Part shown: positions 61,657 through 64,000 of the stretch, piece after piece | How positions within the stretch are numbered: the stretch's first letter is position 1 | Layout of the letters: every line of letters begins with the position of its first letter | Assembly: GCA_009617715.1 (NCBI GenBank) | Contig: VTFK01000465.1 | Span: 124,001 to 188,000 of the forward strand | Origin: Plectrocnemia conspersa | Taxonomy: Eukaryota > Arthropoda > Insecta > Trichoptera > Polycentropodidae | Reading direction: 5' to 3' | Length of the DNA stretch: 64,000 nucleotides | Notes under the pieces: model-generated | Seen by the model: only the letters and a program-made list of their open reading frames with translations | What the model was told of the DNA's origin: nothing | The model's database searches: none | Translations under genes and position numbers: made by a program

Positions 61657-61762
61657 TAAGCATTCGCAAAACGGCGTTTATTTCACGTTATCGTGTATCA
61701 AACGCTCACGTTACAAAGTTGGCAAAATGATTATTCAATAAAGGAGTAAAACGTCATAATAC
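61637..61762 (+). repeat. Dispersed repeat, copy A
   Basis: CGCTAATTTATGGACAC, CAAAACGGCGTTTATT, ATCGTGTATCAAACGCTC and, more weakly, GTTGGCAAAATGATTATTCA then ACGTCATAATAC recur in the same order at 63,301-63,412. The best part (about 70 bp) is near 87 per cent identical. It has no coding capacity. It may be an old non-autonomous element or a duplicated conserved non-coding element. Confidence 0.72.
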
Positions 61763-62089
61763 TGACGATATTGTCTTGTTATTTTTACCTGCTGGTGACG
61801 TCATTAGGTTAAATTAACTTTACTAATCAACATAATATCTATTGAAATTGACATTTTTTTTGTCAATTTTATTATATATTTATGTAGTGTTGAAATGGAT
61901 AAAATAGAAATGTATTTTTGGTAACAGTTTGGTCGTTAATGCCTTATCCTGTAAATGGATTAAACGCTTTTTAGATTAGACAATATTTCGTAAATTTAAT
62001 ATTTCAATATGCCAAGTATTGTACTATTAGATTTTCCAGATCCCATTGCTCGGTGGAATTTTCTTACAGTTTAAGTGAAGGTAAGCAGA
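61763..62089. other. Non-coding stretch
   Basis: A small inverted repeat (TGACATTTTTTTTGTCA) lies near 61,850-61,866. No gene supported. Confidence 0.4.
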
Positions 62090-62345
62090 AATAATTCCGT
62101 CGATGATAAAAGAGGACGTTTTTTATTCACTTCGTGAAAGTTTGCGATTAGGCGTCGAAGATGTTCGGTTTTGTTGCGGATCGTCACTTAAATGATTTAT
62201 TGGCGATTGGAATTCTATACGATACGATAGTTTATAGTGCCCTCGAATATGGCTTTATTGTCTGAAATCCAAGTGAAGCGAAGTACTTCTCGTCATTGGA
62301 GAGAAATTTTCAAAATATCTCAAAAAAAGAGTACGAGTCGTAACT
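62090..62345 (+). mobile_element. LINE fragment (RT thumb), related to the 40-kb family
   Basis: The plus strand reads VCD, stop, ASKMFGFVADRHLNDLLAIG then ILYDTIVYSALEYGFIV, stop, NPSEAKYFSSLERNFQ. Spacing and residues line up with the 40-kb LINE (DKSSKMLDFVMRN, PSVIRILYDTLVRSIFESGS, IIWNPRIAKYSLLVKKIQ). The second stop is TGA where WNP carries tryptophan. Divergence is greater than among the other four copies, so it may be a sister family. No tail is visible. Confidence 0.7.
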
Positions 62346-62571
62346 AGGGAATCCATTCTCGGAGCGAAATTTCGGTATTACAAATTTACGATCCCGGGAT
62401 CCCAGGATCAGGATCTGATTTTTCTTTAATTCAAATTAAATATATAAATAAAATTGATGAAATTGCTAAAAAATAAATAATACAATTTATTTTAAATGAG
62501 ACATATATTTTTATTATATATTATACGTAGAATCATAGTCTATGATTTAACTATATATTATATATAGTATT

Positions 62572-62632
62572 TTATTTACTGTATTAAATTTATCTTTATG
62601 ATTCATCGAGATAAATTAAATACAGTAAATAA
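62572..62632. repeat. 24-bp hairpin with one mismatch
   Basis: TTATTTACTGTATTAAATTT then ATCT (62,572-62,595) pairs with 62,609-62,632 at 23 of 24 positions across a 13-nt loop (TTATGATTCATCG). A second short fold-back (ATCATAGTCTATGAT) lies just upstream at about 62,532-62,546. Confidence 0.75.
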
Positions 62633-63300
62633 TCTAGCATTATAAATGTATTTTAATCCTGTGAGGGTCTATAATACATTTATTATGCGAGAAATATTTT
62701 TGATTTTTTTTAATAAAACTATGTGTTGGCAAAACTTTTTGATTCCACTTAACACAAAAACTCTTAACGTTCTTTCCTGAATACCGTTAAATATATGACG
62801 AGTAAAAAAAATAATATGCTTCAAAATTTATACCAATTAAAAATAAAGTGTATACAGGACCCACTAGAACAAAATTGATATATGACATAGGACTGGAAAA
62901 GGTTAAAAAATTAAATTATAAAAAAGGTATAAACTAAGCACATACCTGTATTATTAACCACTGAAACATTGATTATTTTTTTTAAGCAAATTCATTTTTT
63001 AAAACAAGTTTACGAATTATTTCAAAATTACTTTTTATTAATTATTAAAGATTATTGTACTAGCTTTTTAATTTAGTAAACCAAGTATTTTATATTTATT
63101 TTAAGAAAGAGATACAGACGCGCGAAAAAAAAAACTGGTGACTCGCTAAAAAGCTATATGTTTTTACAGTACCTACTATTAAAATATAAATAAGTACACA
63201 TTTTTTTTCCTACTTAATTTATTAAAACATTAAGTATTAATATTAAAAAAACAGACAAAGTCTATTTAAAAACCGATCGCTGGTCAAGATAAAAATTATT

Positions 63301-63412
63301 CGCTAATTTATAGACACGTTCTCAAAACGGTGTTTATTACACGCTATCGTGTATCAAACGCTCGGGGTTGCCATAATGACGTTTCAATAAGCGAGCTTGA
63401 ACGTCATTACGG
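63301..63412 (+). repeat. Dispersed repeat, copy B
   Basis: Same order of blocks as 61,637-61,762 (CGCTAATTTATAGACAC, CAAAACGGTGTTTATT, ATCGTGTATCAAACGCTC, GACGTTTCAATAA, ACGTCATTAC). In this copy the last third is folded into the strong hairpin 63,363-63,420. Confidence 0.72.
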
Positions 63413-63420
63413 CAACCCCG
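63363..63420. repeat. ~24-bp hairpin with one bulge and one mismatch
   Basis: CGGGGTTGCCATAATGACGT then TTCAA (63,363-63,387) pairs with 63,397-63,420 (TTGAACGTCATTACGG then CAACCCCG), with a 9-nt loop (TAAGCGAGC), one bulged A and one A-C mismatch. Confidence 0.82.
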
Positions 63421-63657
63421 AAACACAATAATAGTGTTGCTGTGAAAAATTCACGGAAATAATTGACACCCGAGATAGCGTCACGCGTTTTTTTTTACGA
63501 GAAAACGTTATTGCTCGTTTCAAAGGACGTCTGCAGCAAAGAATTAAAAATCAGTATTGCCAGGAATTAAAAAAATGAATATTTAATTAATTAAGCGGCG
63601 CAGAAGCGGGCTAAACGATCTTTATTTCGGTGTAGATTTTTTTTTCGCAAGCGCGAA

Positions 63658-63735
63658 ATGACCTGTTTGCGACGAAATTTACGGGGATGGGCATTGTATA
63701 TTTTTTTGATTATCTGCGTTTGTTATGGTGGCGAC
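63658..63735 (+). CDS. Candidate first coding exon: signal peptide (partial gene)
   Basis: An ATG at 63,658 (purine at -3) opens MTCLRRNLRGWALYIFLIIC then VCYGGD, 26 codons. The layout is that of a signal peptide: a basic n-region (RRNLRGW), a hydrophobic core (ALYIFLIICVCYG) and a small-residue c-region. Directly after codon 26 the DNA reads GAC|GTGAGT, a consensus splice donor in phase 0 (donor at 63,736). The exon lies in a GC-richer island, as many insect first exons do. The frame stays open to 63,885 without splicing, but that text is less protein-like. No later exon is inside the window, so the product (a secreted or membrane protein) cannot be named. A chance frame remains possible. 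An overlapping +2 frame (63,687-63,878) is a shadow. Confidence 0.4.
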
Positions 63736-63747
63736 GTGAGTCGACTC

Positions 63748-63779
63748 AAAATGGCCGAAACGCGAAAACAAAATGGCCG
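63748..63779. promoter_or_regulatory. Two YY1/Pleiohomeotic-type sites
   Basis: AAAATGGCCG occurs at 63,748-63,757 and again at 63,770-63,779, 22 bp apart. Its complement (CGGCCATTTT) contains GCCATTTT, the core bound by YY1 and, in flies, Pleiohomeotic. Such sites are common just downstream of transcription starts. Their position just inside the putative first intron supports the candidate exon but does not prove it. Confidence 0.4.
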
Positions 63780-64000
63780 CCTTGGGATGCGAACAATTCG
63801 CTTTGTGAACGCACGGGGCCATCTCCATTATTGTTATCGCTTTCAGATAACCTATCGCGGTTTTATTTTAACCCATAACTGCTGATATACAAACACATGT
63901 TCCATTTAAGTGTTATGCATATATGCGCATACGCTTACTATTTTTAAGAATATCATTTTGTTCGTTGCGTATGAAATTTTCAAAATTAAAAGTATTTACA
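63780..64000. other. Tail of the GC-richer island
   Basis: The island ends near 63,890. Beyond that, A/T-rich DNA contains ATGCATATATGCGCAT (63,915-63,930), a near-palindrome. No gene is called. Confidence 0.35.

Noticed and set aside
1..64000. CRISPR arrays, operons, phage or bacterial genes
   Set aside because: No regularly spaced identical short repeats, no ribosome-binding-site-led gene clusters and no long prokaryotic frames. The LINE, hAT, Tc1 and pogo remnants show an animal nuclear genome.

Overview
The window looks like non-coding nuclear DNA from an insect. Lepidoptera is a reasonable guess, but no single feature proves it. The sequence is strongly AT-rich, with long A/T runs and microsatellites. 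It has no operon-like gene packing. The longest open frames are only 100-260 codons, and those that can be recognised are pieces of transposons. I found no complete host gene. The most likely setting is a large intron or a gene-poor interval beside a developmental or neural gene, but that is inference.

Transposon content. Seven non-LTR retrotransposon (LINE) pieces are visible: 12.1-12.6 kb (-), 14.4-15.6 kb (-), 21.5-22.3 kb (+), 40.0-41.7 kb (-), 43.8-44.0 kb (+), 52.8-54.4 kb (-) and 62.1-62.3 kb (+). They belong to at least three lineages. One lineage (12, 21, 40, 43 kb, and probably 62 kb) is scattered through the window in different states of decay. The others are a Jockey-like copy with a 258-codon open RT stretch (53-54 kb) and an AT-rich CR1/Jockey-group copy (14-15 kb). 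DNA transposon remnants include hAT (8.9-9.6 kb -, 17.2-17.6 kb +, 58.4-58.65 kb +), Tc1-like (37.5-37.7 kb +), mariner-like (18.58-18.8 kb +) and a pogo/Tigger-type non-autonomous element (25.7-25.95 kb).

Other repeats. There is a SINE/MITE-like pair (5.6 and 7.9 kb), a short dispersed pair (18.4 and 30.4 kb), a degenerate ~75-bp minisatellite (32.6-33.1 kb) and, right after it, a ~750-bp direct tandem duplication (33.2-34.8 kb). A tRNA-like relic with A and B boxes lies at 47.9 kb. Several clean short hairpins are present, three of them within 2 kb near the right end (61.6-63.4 kb), where a second repeat pair is also found.

Islands of higher GC and CpG sit in the AT-rich background (about 10.2-10.6, 15.7-16.4, 22.8-23.3, 30.8-31.2, 34.8-35.6, 38.8-39.4, 44.3-44.9, 46.4-47.2, 50.05-50.3, 57.0-57.45, 61.2-61.7 and 63.45-63.9 kb). 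These are the best candidates for conserved regulatory DNA or hidden short exons. The most gene-like is at 63,658-63,735 (+). It is an ATG followed by 26 codons that read as a signal peptide and end exactly at a consensus splice donor (GTGAGT). Just beyond are two YY1/Pleiohomeotic-type sites. If real, it is the first coding exon of a secreted or membrane protein whose remaining exons lie to the right of this window.
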